A stretch of 64,000 nt of DNA, taken from positions 186,001 to 250,000 of the forward strand of contig JANFAH010000045.1 in the NCBI GenBank assembly GCA_024663395.1, written 5' to 3'. This DNA comes from Pisolithus tinctorius (Eukaryota; Basidiomycota; Agaricomycetes; Boletales; Pisolithaceae). Shown piece after piece: positions 1 to 11,475 of this stretch. The notes beneath the pieces were generated by a model, which did not search any database, was not told where the DNA came from, and saw only the letters and a program-made list of their open reading frames with translations. Within the stretch, counting starts at the first letter, position 1, and each line of letters starts with the position of its first letter. Position numbers and translations under genes: made by a program.

Positions 1-2080
1 CGCAGAATCGGATATTTGGCCAGTTCATGGGTGTGGCTCAGTGATCCGCACCCTAACGTGAACTGAACAACGCGAATCGCCGATCTAACTTCAAACGCCG
101 CAGTACAACGAATGCCTGTACGGCGGGAGGAAAACACGAAGGAAGGGGCTGGAAGACTCACAGATTGCAACATGCTGTACTCTTCACTAGATTGCCAGAG
201 GATGATTGGGCTGGAGCCGATATGATCGTAATAGGAGTTGGCTTGACCACCTCCTGGGAGTGTCTCTATCTTCTTGAGTTCGACTTTTACCCATTTTGCT
301 TTGGCTCCCTGCGGTCCGACACGAACTTCGACGGCCTGATTGAGGACGGGATTCAAGGAGTAGCGGAAAAGGAGATAAGTCGCGAAGAGGTAGTCATGGT
401 TCAAATTATGCCGTAAAAGTACGCAATCAAAACATCGGATGAGCATGGTATTCAGTTCAAGGACGAAAGCGGGAACGTACACCTTTGACGGCGGCCTGTG
501 GGCGATCTCGAGCGCCCGGTGGTATTCCGGGATAACCTACATATTGTCACAAAAACATCAATCAGACCAAGCCAATCTCTAGGCTGGGTTGCACCAATGA
601 ACTTGAAACGTACCCACTACAAAGTCGACGTTGGGAGGGGGTTGGAGGGCACTGAAGTACAGAGATGGTCGGTCGGGCAAATGGGCCGAGTCGATGAACT
701 TACATCCTAACGTTGGACATGACGGGTTAGCGATACGTTTCGTTAGTTCACAGTGGTTTGCAGTCGGTCGGTGGGTCAACAGTTGGATAGAGCGCGAATT
801 AAGAGGGAGCGCAAGTGAAGGAAGTGAGAATTGAGAGCAGCTACTATTCCGACCGACTCTAAGAATGTGGGCACCGCGTGGTTAAACTTTAGGTTTCGAT
901 GAGCCAACGAACGTTCATTACCGGGCACGATAGTTTGAGGGAGAGGAGGCGAGGCAGCCTACCAGCAGCAAGTCGACGACACGAGCTCACCAACTGGCAC
1001 TCATGGACGAGTTGGAAGAGGGAAAAAGTTGGACTCGGGCGCTCTCATCAAAGCACAGCCCTGCCAGATGGCATGGCTCGAATTGCTCCCAGGTCATCAG
1101 TGGAGCAGTCGCCGTGCCTTGCCGCCATCACAAGATTCATAAATCTGGTGTCACCCAAACTTAATAGCTCATATCTGTCTAGCATCGCTCCCATTAAGGT
1201 CGATTGAACTAGCACCGCTCCCCTCCGCAAGCACTCGATGATAAAATACGAAGATAACATATCTATTCCATGAGCTTGAGTCAAGCTATGTCGTCCAAAC
1301 AAAGAGGTCGTGCCATCGAGAGCACCTCGGGGGACCCCGTCACGATATCGCCGTGGACGAAGCCAACTTCGTAGGATGTACAGAGTGCAGATGTTGACTA
1401 TCTCGAAGTCATTTGTTGAGTAGGTTTACATAATATAGCTTTGGCATCAGCTAGCTCAGGTCCAGCTCGTCTTGAGCCCATCATCACCTCAAACTTATGT
1501 CCGCTACCTTGAGGAGTCGACACTGAATCCAGGCAGTCATCAAAGCTTGACGGTGGGTCGAGCCGCGACAACGACCATGACAGTGAGTCCTACTAGACGT
1601 GTGAATGGGTTGAATAAAATAAAATTCGATCAGCGAGCAGAACGACGCACAACCCGGGGTGCGGCTGAGAAGCTTCGTCATCTTGCTCAACCTCACGTTG
1701 TGATCACATCGCAGCAGCAGTACTTTTTGGCAAGGTCCTCTCTGGTCCACTGGCGTGCGACCGGACCTGCTGACTAGGTAATTAGCTTAGCGCTTGATGG
1801 CGGCAGCGCAGCGTCATCCATCGGGCGGTTACCGCAATGGTCTAACTCTTGTGCATTTTGATTTCATTACTGTTGTCCGTGCAATGACGTCCATGAATGG
1901 GCGAACCTGTTTGCCAAACGAGCTCAGGGCCTCGAATTTCCAATCGTATAGGGGAACTAACTCGAACTCCGAGTCAGCCATACAATATTGAGGGGAAAAT
2001 GGCATCGTATCGTTTCCCCCTCTGCGGCCTTGATAGGACTCACCGTTAGCTCGAATATCTCATTCCGCAACTTACACTAC
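1..2080. other. Intergenic, no recognised gene
   Basis: Gene-type base composition with normal CpG content. Open frames up to about 100 codons occur on both strands, but none shows a family I recognise, conserved motifs or a convincing exon chain. The left end may hold a diverged or truncated gene that I cannot identify. The last part is the upstream region of the F-box gene. Confidence 0.5.
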
Positions 2081-3684
2081 ATGCATCATTGTCTCCAAAT
2101 CGACGAAATCATTCGCCATATTTTCTCCTTTGTTGACAATGCCCGACTACGTTTACTAGCTCAGACTTGTCGCAATTTCAATGAACCAGCGACGGATCTC
2201 CTCTGGCGAACGTTCTATGGTATTGATTCCCTTTACCCGTTGCTGTCATGTGTCGGTGAAGTAGTTGATGATGCAACCAAGAAATCAACTGTGAGTGTAT
2301 ACGCTGAGCCCGTCTTGATATCAGGCTGACAAATATGTAACAGAAAACCATCATTCGTCCCTTGAATGACGTGGACTGGAGGGTTATCGAACGATACACC
2401 CGCAAAGCGCGAAGCCTTTATATCAGTTCGAGTGGTCTCCCAGTTGACGCAAAAGTCATACAGTCTCTCGCGAATTCTCCATCTCCTGATTTACTTTTCC
2501 CTAATTTACAAGTGCTCTCGATCAATTTGGAAGGGGCTACTTGCAACTCACGGGTTACAGATACTGTTATGGCATTTGCTCAACTTCTCTCCAGACGCAA
2601 TATTTCCCGCCTTTATTTAAACTTCGAGGGTCATCAAACCACCCACTTTAAATTGGTTCTGCGCTCACCATCCCACCCGTTCATCGAGGTTGCAGGGTTA
2701 AGTGTCACCCGTGCCTCCTCATTATTACCTTGGTTGGACCCTAAACAGTTTGTCAGCTGTACTGTCAGCTGTTGGGAGGAACTTTTGGAACACGGTCTTG
2801 AGGTTTGGAACGAGGTTGAAAAGCTCAGGGTACGGACATCTACATGTCCCAACCATTCCTTGCTGGAACGGAGTCTAATTTCACATCGGCTCTTACCAAA
2901 GTTGAATACGTTCATTTTACACGAGTCTGCGCCAACTGCTCTGAAAATTATGTCCAGCACGCGCCTGGACCAGCTCACTTCTCTTTCCATCTCTATGCCA
3001 CAACATTTATGGGACGATGAAAGCTACTCGCAGGAACTGAAAGAGATTCTCGTGCTCATCCCATCGAAGTATCCCTTATTGGAATCGTTGCAGATAACGT
3101 CCACTGTCGTGCCACTAAATTCATCGGCATTCGTTCTTGAACAGTCCACCATAGGACCCTGTCTCTGTCTGAAGCACCTCCGAACCCTCGCGATTCAAAC
3201 TTACTATCATATCGATCTATCGGACTGTTTCATCGAGAAGATGGGTCAAGCTTGGCCACATCTCGAACACCTCCACCTGCGCAGATCAAACAGCAAGGCG
3301 ACTCCAACACGTCTCACTTCGCTTGGAGTCGCGAATTTCATCGGCTGCAGTCCGAGGCTTCGGACATTCTCACTCTCCGTTAACTTTGCATTGGGTATGT
3401 GTCCACGCCCCGCAGAGAGCACTGTAATTCGAGGGTCAAACGTATGGCTCGCTGATTTCTGCGGCTCATACATCTCTACAAAAGTGCCTATCGCTGAATA
3501 TCTCTCGAATCTTCTCCCGCACTTGACATATCTCGGTGTTCCAGCGGGACGTAAGGCCCGCACTAGAGCGTGGCGTAAGGTGGCAAAGAGGCATCGAAAT
3601 CAGCCCTTGGCAGAGGTAGTCAATACTCGGATAAGCAGGGTACTGACTGGCCATGAGGAGGCCAGTGAGGGAATGGGCTATTGA
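2081..3684 (+). CDS. F-box domain protein, 516 aa, 2 exons
   Basis: Exons 2081-2290 and 2344-3684 joined by a 53-nt GT-AG intron in phase 0. The N-terminus (residues 1-45) has F-box spacing: a hydrophobic start with DEIIRHIFSFV, then RLRLLAQTCRNF and LLWRTFY. The rest is a long region of irregular leucine-rich strands (LRTLAIQT, LEHLHLRRS, LRTFSLSVN) like the degenerate LRR tail of mushroom F-box proteins. F-box proteins bind Skp1 and bring a substrate to an SCF ubiquitin ligase; the substrate here cannot be told. The start at 2081 was chosen because the upstream in-frame extension does not resemble the family. This class is greatly expanded in Agaricomycetes and often species-specific. The C-terminal 30 residues are basic and not leucine-rich. 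Confidence 0.88.
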
Positions 3685-4127
3685 GGCAGCCGAGGACAAT
3701 TTCGTCGTCACGCCACTTGTGTGCATTTACTGTAGTACTTTACAGAATTTAGCATATGTCACTAGGTACCATCTACACATTCGCTTGACATTCAGTTACT
3801 GACCACAAGAGAAGGCAGCATGCTGCATCGAGGCACGGAACTGGTGAACTTAGTTACATCAATGATAAGTTGGCTAGAATACGTTTCTTCCGCGAGACGG
3901 CGCAAACCTGGTACTTAGCTAGTGCTTGTGTCTGCCAACTGTGAGCGGTCCTCTTAGAATCATTCACTCCTGAAGAATAATCCCCACGAAAAAGGAGATA
4001 CATAGTCTACAACTCGGTGTAACACTAGAAACGGGCGGCCAAATGGCAATCCCATCAAACGGGAATGTAATGTAATGAGGGCTCAAAAGCGACGAAAAGA
4101 GGGAAACACCACCATATACATCCTACT
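3685..4127. other. Intergenic between convergent genes
   Basis: Short tail-to-tail spacer between the F-box gene and SF3B2. I see no gene; it should contain the 3' ends of both transcripts. Confidence 0.5.
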
Positions 4128-6319
4128 TCAAAACTTGAACTTCTCCCCCTTCTTCGTCTCCCTGTCCCTATCCATCTTCTGCTTCTTTTTCGCCATCTCC
4201 TTCGCAACCATGTCCGAAAAATCTTCTTTCGAGCCAGGAACACCGGCCGATCCCCTTGCGTGCTGCTCGTACTTACGTTTCAAATCTTCCGTAGACATTC
4301 CTTCCAACTCGGATGCGTCCAACGAAACGTCCACTCCATTCTTGCGCTATTCACCAGGAGGCAACAATCATCATCAGTAGCACCCTTCAGAAATGAACGA
4401 GTCAGCCGACCTTTGTACCACGGTCTTCTCCTAGTACAGGTATAGCTGCCTGCCCACCCGTAACAGCGGCGACATCGTACCCTCTCTCGCTCCCCATGAG
4501 TCCACGCACGTTCGTCTGCTTCTCCGGCACGACATGATACAACGACCTCGGGCCACTGGTGCTCTCCGCGGTCTCCCGCGTCGTCGTCTTTCGCAGCTCC
4601 AAAAAGTCTGGCGTCTCTAGTCCACCTGCAACAGTCGAGACGACACTCGTAAGCCCAGAGGGCGTTGCCAGTCCAGAAGGAGTCTGCAACCCGTCCGTGG
4701 CAGCGGGTTCGGCGGCTTCCTCTTCTTCCACTTCCTCCTCCGAGGACTCTTCCTCTTCCTCCTCTTCCTCTATGAAGGGCATTAGGTTGTGTCATGGGGG
4801 GGGATAAGCGCATACGTACCTTCCTCTGGCTCCAGCTCACCCCACGGTGTCTTCTCAACTGGTTCTCCGGCCTACGTAAATAACTATCAGTACACAGACA
4901 CGAAACACAAAGCACCACCTACGTTTGTGTCTGTTACTTTAGGCAACACACCGAAGACATCACCATATAATGGTCGGTTGTACTCGTCCAGCGGGGGCTT
5001 ACCCCATCCACCCGGGTGGAAGCCCCACTGCGCACTGATCAGAAGATAGAGGGTAAATCATATTTCGTCTCCGGAGCACGATGACAAGTCACGTACCCTT
5101 CTGGTATGGGCGCATTCAGACCTGGAATCCGCAGAGTAGGGTAGCTAGGCGGAGGTCCGAAACGCTGCATGCTAATTAGCCAAGGCGGCGGTGCCAAAGG
5201 GGGGATCGACAGGGCTTCCACTAGTTCAGGGGAAAGCTCGCCAGGTCTTTTATGCTTGAGGGACGTTTCGAACTCTTTTCCTTCATAGTACCTACATAGC
5301 AGTGACGAGAAATCCCGTCAGAATACAGATGGCATCCATGGACAATCGTACACACTCACATCTCCCCGAACCCTGTGACAACCGGCTTGGTCATATGTTT
5401 GAAAAACGCATCATGGAGCTTCTGATAGTCGATGTCCATCTTCCCCATTTTCGGCTGAACCCTCTCTCTCGTCTTTGCTTTCAGCGACATATTTGCCTCC
5501 TTTTCCTTGATCGCGTCTCTCATCGTTGCGATGCCCGTGTCCGCAATATACGAGGGCAACTGAAAGGGAGGCTTCTCGATACCACGTTTCCCCTGCAAGT
5601 AATCACGTTTGGCACTCCAATGAGCAGGAACGGGCACTGTGTTACGGTATGTCTTGAGATGGAGAAGTAGCCTGGGATCGGCAGCAGTGGGGTCCGTCCA
5701 TTCGACGGCTTCTGGCTTGGACACCAGCTGTTTGAGCTCGGCAATCGTTAGTCGTGCCATCTTTCGCCGCTTGCTCTTGGAAAGGGGTTTGGCTTTGGCT
5801 TCTGCATCTGACCCTTCGTCGGAAGCCATGTCGTCATCAGAGTAGATAACTTCGCCTTTGGATGGTTGAGTGTCTTTTTCCTGAATCCGTTACGTTGCAG
5901 GAAATGACAACATTCAATACAACGAGCGCCGAAACGGAGAATGGACGCACTTGAACCTCAGACACAACCTGGAATTTAGCAAAAATGTCGGAGAAGATTT
6001 CAAGTGTCGGATCCTGCACGTCCAACTGCTCGACAATATACTCAACATTGTCTTCGTCGTCGTGCGCCTGTTCGCGTTTCGCCTGGACAACACCGGTTGC
6101 CTTTTATTTCGGTGAGCACGCGAATGCAGATTATGAAGACAGTGTTAGTCTCCGCGATCGCAACCAAGGAAGAGGATGACGCACAGAAGTCGTCTCCGCA
6201 GCAGTAGCAGCAGCTTTCTTCTGCTTGGCCTTTAGCCGACGAAGCTGGTTTTTGGATTTAATGGCCTTTCCATTCGTGGTAGAGGTTGCATTTATACCGT
6301 TGACTGTTGCTGTAGGCAT
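4128..6319 (-). CDS. SF3B2: Splicing factor 3B subunit 2 (SAP145/Cus1), 565 aa, 8 exons
   Basis: U2 snRNP component that binds the SF3B4 partner and helps anchor U2 at the branch point. Exons in transcript order: 6319-6185, 6082-5951, 5880-5360, 5291-5097, 5034-4950, 4871-4820, 4769-4411, 4346-4128. All phases agree; introns are 50-102 nt. The N-terminus carries the basic NQLRRLKAKQKK stretch typical of the family. The DUF382 region (about residues 140-265) contains EWTDP and KRDYLQGKRGIEK. The PSP proline-rich domain (about 285-345) contains PPPWLISMQRFGPPPSYP and GWGKPP. An acidic Glu/Ser run follows near residue 380, then the Lys-rich tail ends in GEKFKF. Length fits fungal members. The intron after the FG of DVFG uses a weak donor (gtgttg). 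The identity is secure; small boundary errors are possible there. Confidence 0.95.
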
Positions 6320-7629
6320 GACGCTCGTTCTCTTTTTGCTAACTTTGCCTGCCTGTCTCAGTCGCCACTGGTCTCCTGCTTGTTGGGGTGGGGTCGAGTC
6401 TGCGTCGGCTACGATATGAAAGAGAGTTGAGACCGTCCGAGGTGGTAGAGTATTATGTAATCCGAGTCACGAGTCCGTCACATTATCCCTCATACCACCG
6501 ATACGCATGAAATGCCTGCCCTTCTGGACATACTGTTCGTGATAAACAACATGTCCGGAAGAGCAGGCACTTAAAAAACCATTAATCCTCCGGTCTCACT
6601 GTTTATATACAGCCAGAAAGGAAGCGCAGCAACAGCGGTACAAGCAGGGGCAACAAACTCCCGAGGTTAGCAAACCAGATCCCCGAGGCGGCGACGCAAT
6701 GCCCCAGCTGGTGACGCAGAAGTTGGTTTTGGATTCGGATTTGGACAAGTTCGAGCTAGAGGCGCTTAAGGCGGAGGAGGAATGCCGCCTAGCAGAGGCT
6801 AGATTCCAACCGTGGCGGGCAAGTTTCCAAGAAACTCGTGAATCGACAATGACGGCTTCCTGCGAAACCGCCGCTGAGGCTAAGAGGGTGAATGTTGACT
6901 TCATTCAATCGCTACCTTATTTTACCCATCTCAGATGTCTCTTGTAACGCAGAGGCGTGGAGTACATGGATCGAGGTGAATTACTTGGATACCTTTCGTT
7001 ATCCTGTGCTTAATGTAGCCCCTAATTAGCACCAATTTTTCGAGCAATCCGTTGCCATCCTCATCATGGTTGTTGTCGTAATCGCGGTGTACATTGGCGG
7101 GAACATGGTAGTGTTGGTTGTTCGGCAATCTTATCTGAGTTCGTACTTAGCGGGATCCCATCTTCTCACTCGATAGCCCTCAAATATTTCAGTGCCATAT
7201 ATATCCAATCCATAGTAGCTTGTTTCCCGAGGAATAGCGTCAGAGATACATTACAACGGTTTTAAGAATCCTTCTCGGGTTCCAACAGGATGAAGTATCA
7301 TGTAGTGCGAGCTTAGCCTAGGTAACTGGTGCCTGCCCGGTGCCTGGTGCTCGTTTCATCTGTCCCTGTCAAGTCCTACGTCTCCCGCTGGAGTCACTTG
7401 TCCATTGGTGGTGATTATGATGATTATCGTATTTGAAGTATACATAGGACACCACCTACGTATTGGTTCTCAAGGCTCATTTGACTGCTCGCACTTCGGT
7501 CGTGGCTCTGGAAATAAAAAAATTTCACCAAGGACTCATTCCAACCACGCGATCGAATGCTCAACGAAGCCAATGCCCGCTTCGTTTCCTCGCGCACATT
7601 TTTGGCAGGCGTGCACTTGCAATAAATAC
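6320..7629. other. Intergenic, no recognised gene
   Basis: Upstream of SF3B2. A short open stretch at 6699-6947 (+) rich in Glu/Ala is visible but matches nothing I know and has no clear exon partners. The rest shows only short chance frames. Confidence 0.4.
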
Positions 7630-7631
7630 CC

Positions 7632-7925
7632 ATGATCCCGCGCGTTGGGTGCGTCTCGCGGCCAAAGGCGGCATCGGAGAATGCACCGCTGTTGTACGTC
7701 GTGCAGGAACGGGTGCGGGCTTGGTTGTCCAAGGGTGAACTTCTTCCTATGTGTGATCCGAGCTCGTTGGTGGGTCCAACCCAAGGTGGGAGGGGATTGC
7801 GAGCCGCGGTTTTGGATTTGATCCTGCGCTCACCGTCTCGTTATGCAGTTGGGAACAACGCAAAGAAGGTGTGGCGCAATTTTGTTATGGCTAATTACAT
7901 TCTCAACTTCAGCCAAGTCTCGTTG
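7632..7925 (+). pseudogene. Unrecognised coding-like fragment
   Basis: An open frame gives an unusually protein-like sequence with the phrases VVQERVRAWLSKGELL, MCDPSSLVGPTQGG and GNNAKKVWRNFVMAN. It looks like a piece of a real, conserved protein, but I cannot name the family. It starts abruptly, has no upstream exon I can see, and runs directly into a copied fragment of COG6. The two together look like a patchwork of gene fragments rather than a working gene. Confidence 0.4.
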
Positions 7926-7929
7926 GTGC

Positions 7930-8257
7930 TTGCTCCACACGCCGTGATTGTGCTGAACCGTTTGTATTACTTGAAGGTGCGTGTGGGGTGTGCATCGGCC
8001 ATGCCATTCCTTTCTTCCATTGGGTATAGTGAGGGATGCTGACCGGTACCAGTCAACCTGGGACTTCCCCAGAACGTACTAGAGCCCTTCTCATCCACGC
8101 GGGATAAGCAAGAGGAGATCGAAAGTCTTACCCACGACAGGCTGTGTGCATTGGAGGACGATCATGTGAGGCTCTTTTTTTTTTCCCTCCCCCTACATCC
8201 TGGGGCGTCGGTGTGGTTTTCTGATGAAGGGTTTAACGGGGAGGACACGTTAGACTA
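7930..8257 (+). pseudogene. Duplicated COG6 fragment (exon 8 end, intron, exon 9)
   Basis: This stretch matches the reverse complement of about 23448-23760 in the intact COG6 gene. It covers the end of exon 8 (VLNxLxYLK), the whole following intron (including its CATGCCATTCC part), exon 9 (NVLEPFS, then KQEEIE and RLCALEDDH) and the next intron up to just before its acceptor. Because introns are included, this is a DNA-level copy, not a retrocopy. The exon 9 copy is still open but has several substitutions and is not linked to the rest of COG6. It is on the opposite strand to the parent and ends just before RPN8. Confidence 0.85.
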
Positions 8258-8368
8258 ATAGTCGTAACAGCTATAACATAGGAACTAGTACAAACACCCG
8301 TCAACAAGGACGCGCGTCCTACAAACTCGAAAGTCAGCTGCACCTGCAGAGGAACGCCGTCCCCGATC

Positions 8369-9576
8369 ATGGTCGCCTCCACCAGCGAACAAGTAAGTGC
8401 CATATGGTCGTAGTTCTTCAATGAACTGACGACTTTGGTTTACAGTTAACAGCTCTAGCTAACACGACCGTAGGCGAGTGCCACTAGCTCGCACTCATTT
8501 GACACCCCAGATCCTGAACTGCTTCTTAGTCGTCCACCCTCTCGTCCTGCTCTCCGTGACAGACCATCATGCCCGGTCCGTGTCACGTACGTCCTCAAAA
8601 CGCGTCGTCGGTGTTCTATTGGGACAAGACAACGGCAAAACTGTCAACGTCGCCAATTCATTCGCGATCCCGTTCGAAGAGGACGAGAAGGATAGCAAGA
8701 CGTGGTTTTTGGATCATAATTACATAGAGGGCATGTATGATATGTTTAGGAAAGTTAACGGTGCGCCTTTCTTGCCCTTTTTCCCGTCATTTCCCTCAAT
8801 TCTCCATGTGGTGTGTGCCACACTTGATCAGCCCGAGAACGGATGATTGGCTGGTATCATACGGGCCCGAAACTTCGGGCTTCGGACCAGGAAATCAACG
8901 ACCTGTTCAAACGGTTCATTGCCAAACCGATCATGGTTATTATCGACGTGCGACCAGACACTGTTGGCATCCCCACAGATGCATACTATGCAGTGGAAGA
9001 GATCAAAGACGTAAGGTCTTCAGTGTAGATGTCGTCTGTTTTCATCATGTCTGAGACGCGGTGGAACGGTTTTGCCAGGACGGTACGGAGACACGGAAAA
9101 CGTTTTTGCACGTCCCTTCGGCCATCGAGGCAGAAGAAGCCGAAGAAATCGGAGTCGAACACCTTTTGCGGGATATTAAGGATTCGACGACGACGACGCT
9201 CGCAACGCGCGTAAGCGAACAGCTTGCGTCCTTACAAGGGCTACAATCACGACTACGAGACATCCACACCTACCTCCTGGACGTGGCCGAGGGCAAGTTA
9301 CCCGTGAACCATCAAATCATATACCATCTCCAAGATGCGCTGAATTTGTTGCCTGACCTTAGCGATGCGACGCTGACGCAGAGTTTCACGTCAAGCACGA
9401 ACGATGAGTTGTTGGTGGTGTATTTGAGCAGCCTATTGAGGGCGGTGATTGCATTGCATGCGTTGGTGGACAATAAGGCGACAATAGGGCGCGCTGAGTT
9501 GGAAGACAGCGTGGATGACAAGGAGAAGCGGACTGTGAAGGCAGAGAACTCCAACTCGAAGGAGTTGGGTAAATGA
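8369..9576 (+). CDS. RPN8: 26S proteasome regulatory subunit RPN8 (PSMD7), 319 aa, 5 exons
   Basis: Non-catalytic MPN-domain subunit of the 19S lid; pairs with Rpn11, which does the deubiquitination. Exons: 8369-8392, 8446-8473, 8530-8760, 8832-9010, 9079-9576. The MPN domain (about residues 18-150) contains [37 protein letters not shown] and [15 protein letters not shown]. The metal-binding JAMM histidines are absent, as expected for Rpn8. The C-terminal helical region ([17 protein letters not shown]) is also typical. Only one splice choice keeps the expected run into VVVHPLV: intron 2 (8474-8529) with a GC donor (gcgagt) and an AG acceptor. The acidic/basic tail is normal for the family. 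Confidence 0.95.
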
Positions 9577-9858
9577 GCTATTTAGTATTAGTATTAGTGT
9601 GTACAGTCTGGCACGTGATCACCACGTGTCCGAGATTGCCTTTGATTATGGCATCCGACTCCCTCTTTTTCCTGCTACATACCCCCTTGACCTCCAACTA
9701 CCACCATCTCATACAAGGTATGTGTTCCGTCCTTTATTTCTTAGGCTCCTCTTGCACGAATCACGGCCGACTCGTGCAGGAGGACTTTTGAGTGTGCGTG
9801 ATTCGAACGCCCCCTAATGAAAATTTCCCCGCAGGTCACATCTTGTTGAAAAAGAAAA

Positions 9859-11132
9859 ATGTCTGCTCTGCGAGGATGTTTCAACTGTGGAGGCTGTGCG
9901 TGGTGATTTCGTGTTGTTCGCTCTACCTTTCCCCCGCTCTTCTTTGTCTACGTGATGAGGGAGTCGCTTCCGGCGACTTAGGCGCCATTCGTCTACTCCT
10001 TTCTTGTCCTCCTTCGTTTCATTCATTTTCCGCCTGTGGTGGGGTGCTGACGTGGACCGTTGTGTTCATCTTCTTTGCTTCTCATATATTACCGATGACG
10101 CATATGTGATCACGTTCTCGACCACTCGCTCCAATCGCAATGCAATATATTGACGTTGCTCACGCGCCTTTTATTGTGACCGCTCTCCCACACCCACATC
10201 CTGACGCAAACCACCACGCAAAACGATCAACCATTTCTTTAAAATGGAACTCAATCATCAGTCGGCCACCAAGCTGCGAACTGTCCCAAGGCTGGCACGC
10301 CTACATGGTAATGTTTAATCGTCACGTGATGTGTTAGAGACGGTGCTCATCTGGTGCTTGTGGTGTATCAGCTACAACTGTAAGCTGCTTTTCCTGATGT
10401 TGGAGGTTGGATGGGTGTCTGACGTATCGTCCGTCGTTCGACACTACTTATCATGTAGGCGGTATGGAAGGCCATGTCTCTCGTGATTGCTCCATGGAAG
10501 CGAAAGTGAAGTCATGCTACAAATGTGGTCTGGAAGGTCATATTGTACGCCGTGCAACCTTTCTTTTTTGGCTGTTAATTGGGCTCATATTGTGGAAAGT
10601 CTCGTGATTGCACTCAAAACAATAGTGGCTACGGCGCCGGGTTCGGATCCTCCTCCGGTACGGAATGCTACCGTTGCGGAAAGGTTGGGCATATCGCTCG
10701 TGCATGCCCTGAGGGTGCTGGTGGTAATGCTGGCTACGGTGGCGGAGGTTTCGGCGGTTACGGCGGCGGCAAGACTTGGTAATGTGTCGCTCCTGAGTGT
10801 GGGGGGTGCGGAATGTTAATACGTGTCTTGGCAGCTACTCTTGCGGCGGTGTAGGTCATCTGTCTCGGGACTGTGTGCAGGGGTCCAAGTGCTATAACTG
10901 CTCTGGAATGGTAAGTTGGTCGGTGTAGATGGCAGACACTCTGCTGAGGGTGTGTCCCACTAGGGTCACATTAGCCGCGATTGCCCTCAGCCTCAGAGGC
11001 GTGCTTGCTACACTTGTGGTTCGGAGGGGTAAGTGAGGTGCCGTAGTTTGCTTGTGCCAAGTGGTTAACGTTGCGTTTAGACATATCTCACGCGACTGCA
11101 CTGGACCTGCTGCTCCCGTGGACGGAGCTTGA
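9859..11132 (+). CDS. GIS2: CCHC zinc-knuckle nucleic-acid-binding protein (CNBP/Gis2/Byr3), 182 aa, 8 exons
   Basis: Seven zinc knuckles of the C-x2-C-x4-H-x4-C type: [84 protein letters not shown] and [14 protein letters not shown], with a Gly-rich linker after the fourth. Relatives bind single-stranded nucleic acid and associate with translating mRNA. Exons: 9859-9895, 10262-10307, 10372-10379, 10459-10544, 10600-10778, 10835-10910, 10964-11028, 11081-11132; every phase fits. Exon 3 is only 8 nt and completes the second knuckle (Tyr-Asn). Intron 1 is 366 nt, several times longer than the others, and could hold regulatory sequence. Symbol follows the yeast orthologue. Confidence 0.94.
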
Positions 11133-11475
11133 GCAAGATGATATGATATCCTTGTATTGCTAAACTGCTTCATCTGTCACATTATCTTCATGTCGTCTTC
11201 CTTTTTTTCTTTTTTTCTTTCTTTCTTTCCCGATGCTTCCACCTTGCAAAAGTGTTCCTTGGTGTCTCTCCGGACTATGTACTGAGAGTGTAGTGGCTAA
11301 CATGCTTGACACGGTACATTTGTGAAGTTCGCGTGAATACCCAGTGCAACCCGGTGGCAGCCGACCAACGCCCCGGGCATGTCGTTGTGCTTTTCCCACG
11401 CCTTGCCCCGCTAATATCCGTTGAGCCATTTTCTTTTCTCTGCCAACACGGTTCAGTATTCCTTAGCTTTCCACC

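Noticed and set aside
165..1991. Several open frames of 60-100 codons in the first 2 kb
   Set aside because: No motifs, no consistent exon chain and overlapping frames on both strands; treated as chance.
6699..6947. 82-codon Glu/Ala-rich frame upstream of SF3B2
   Set aside because: Could be an exon, but no recognisable domain and no convincing partner exons or start.
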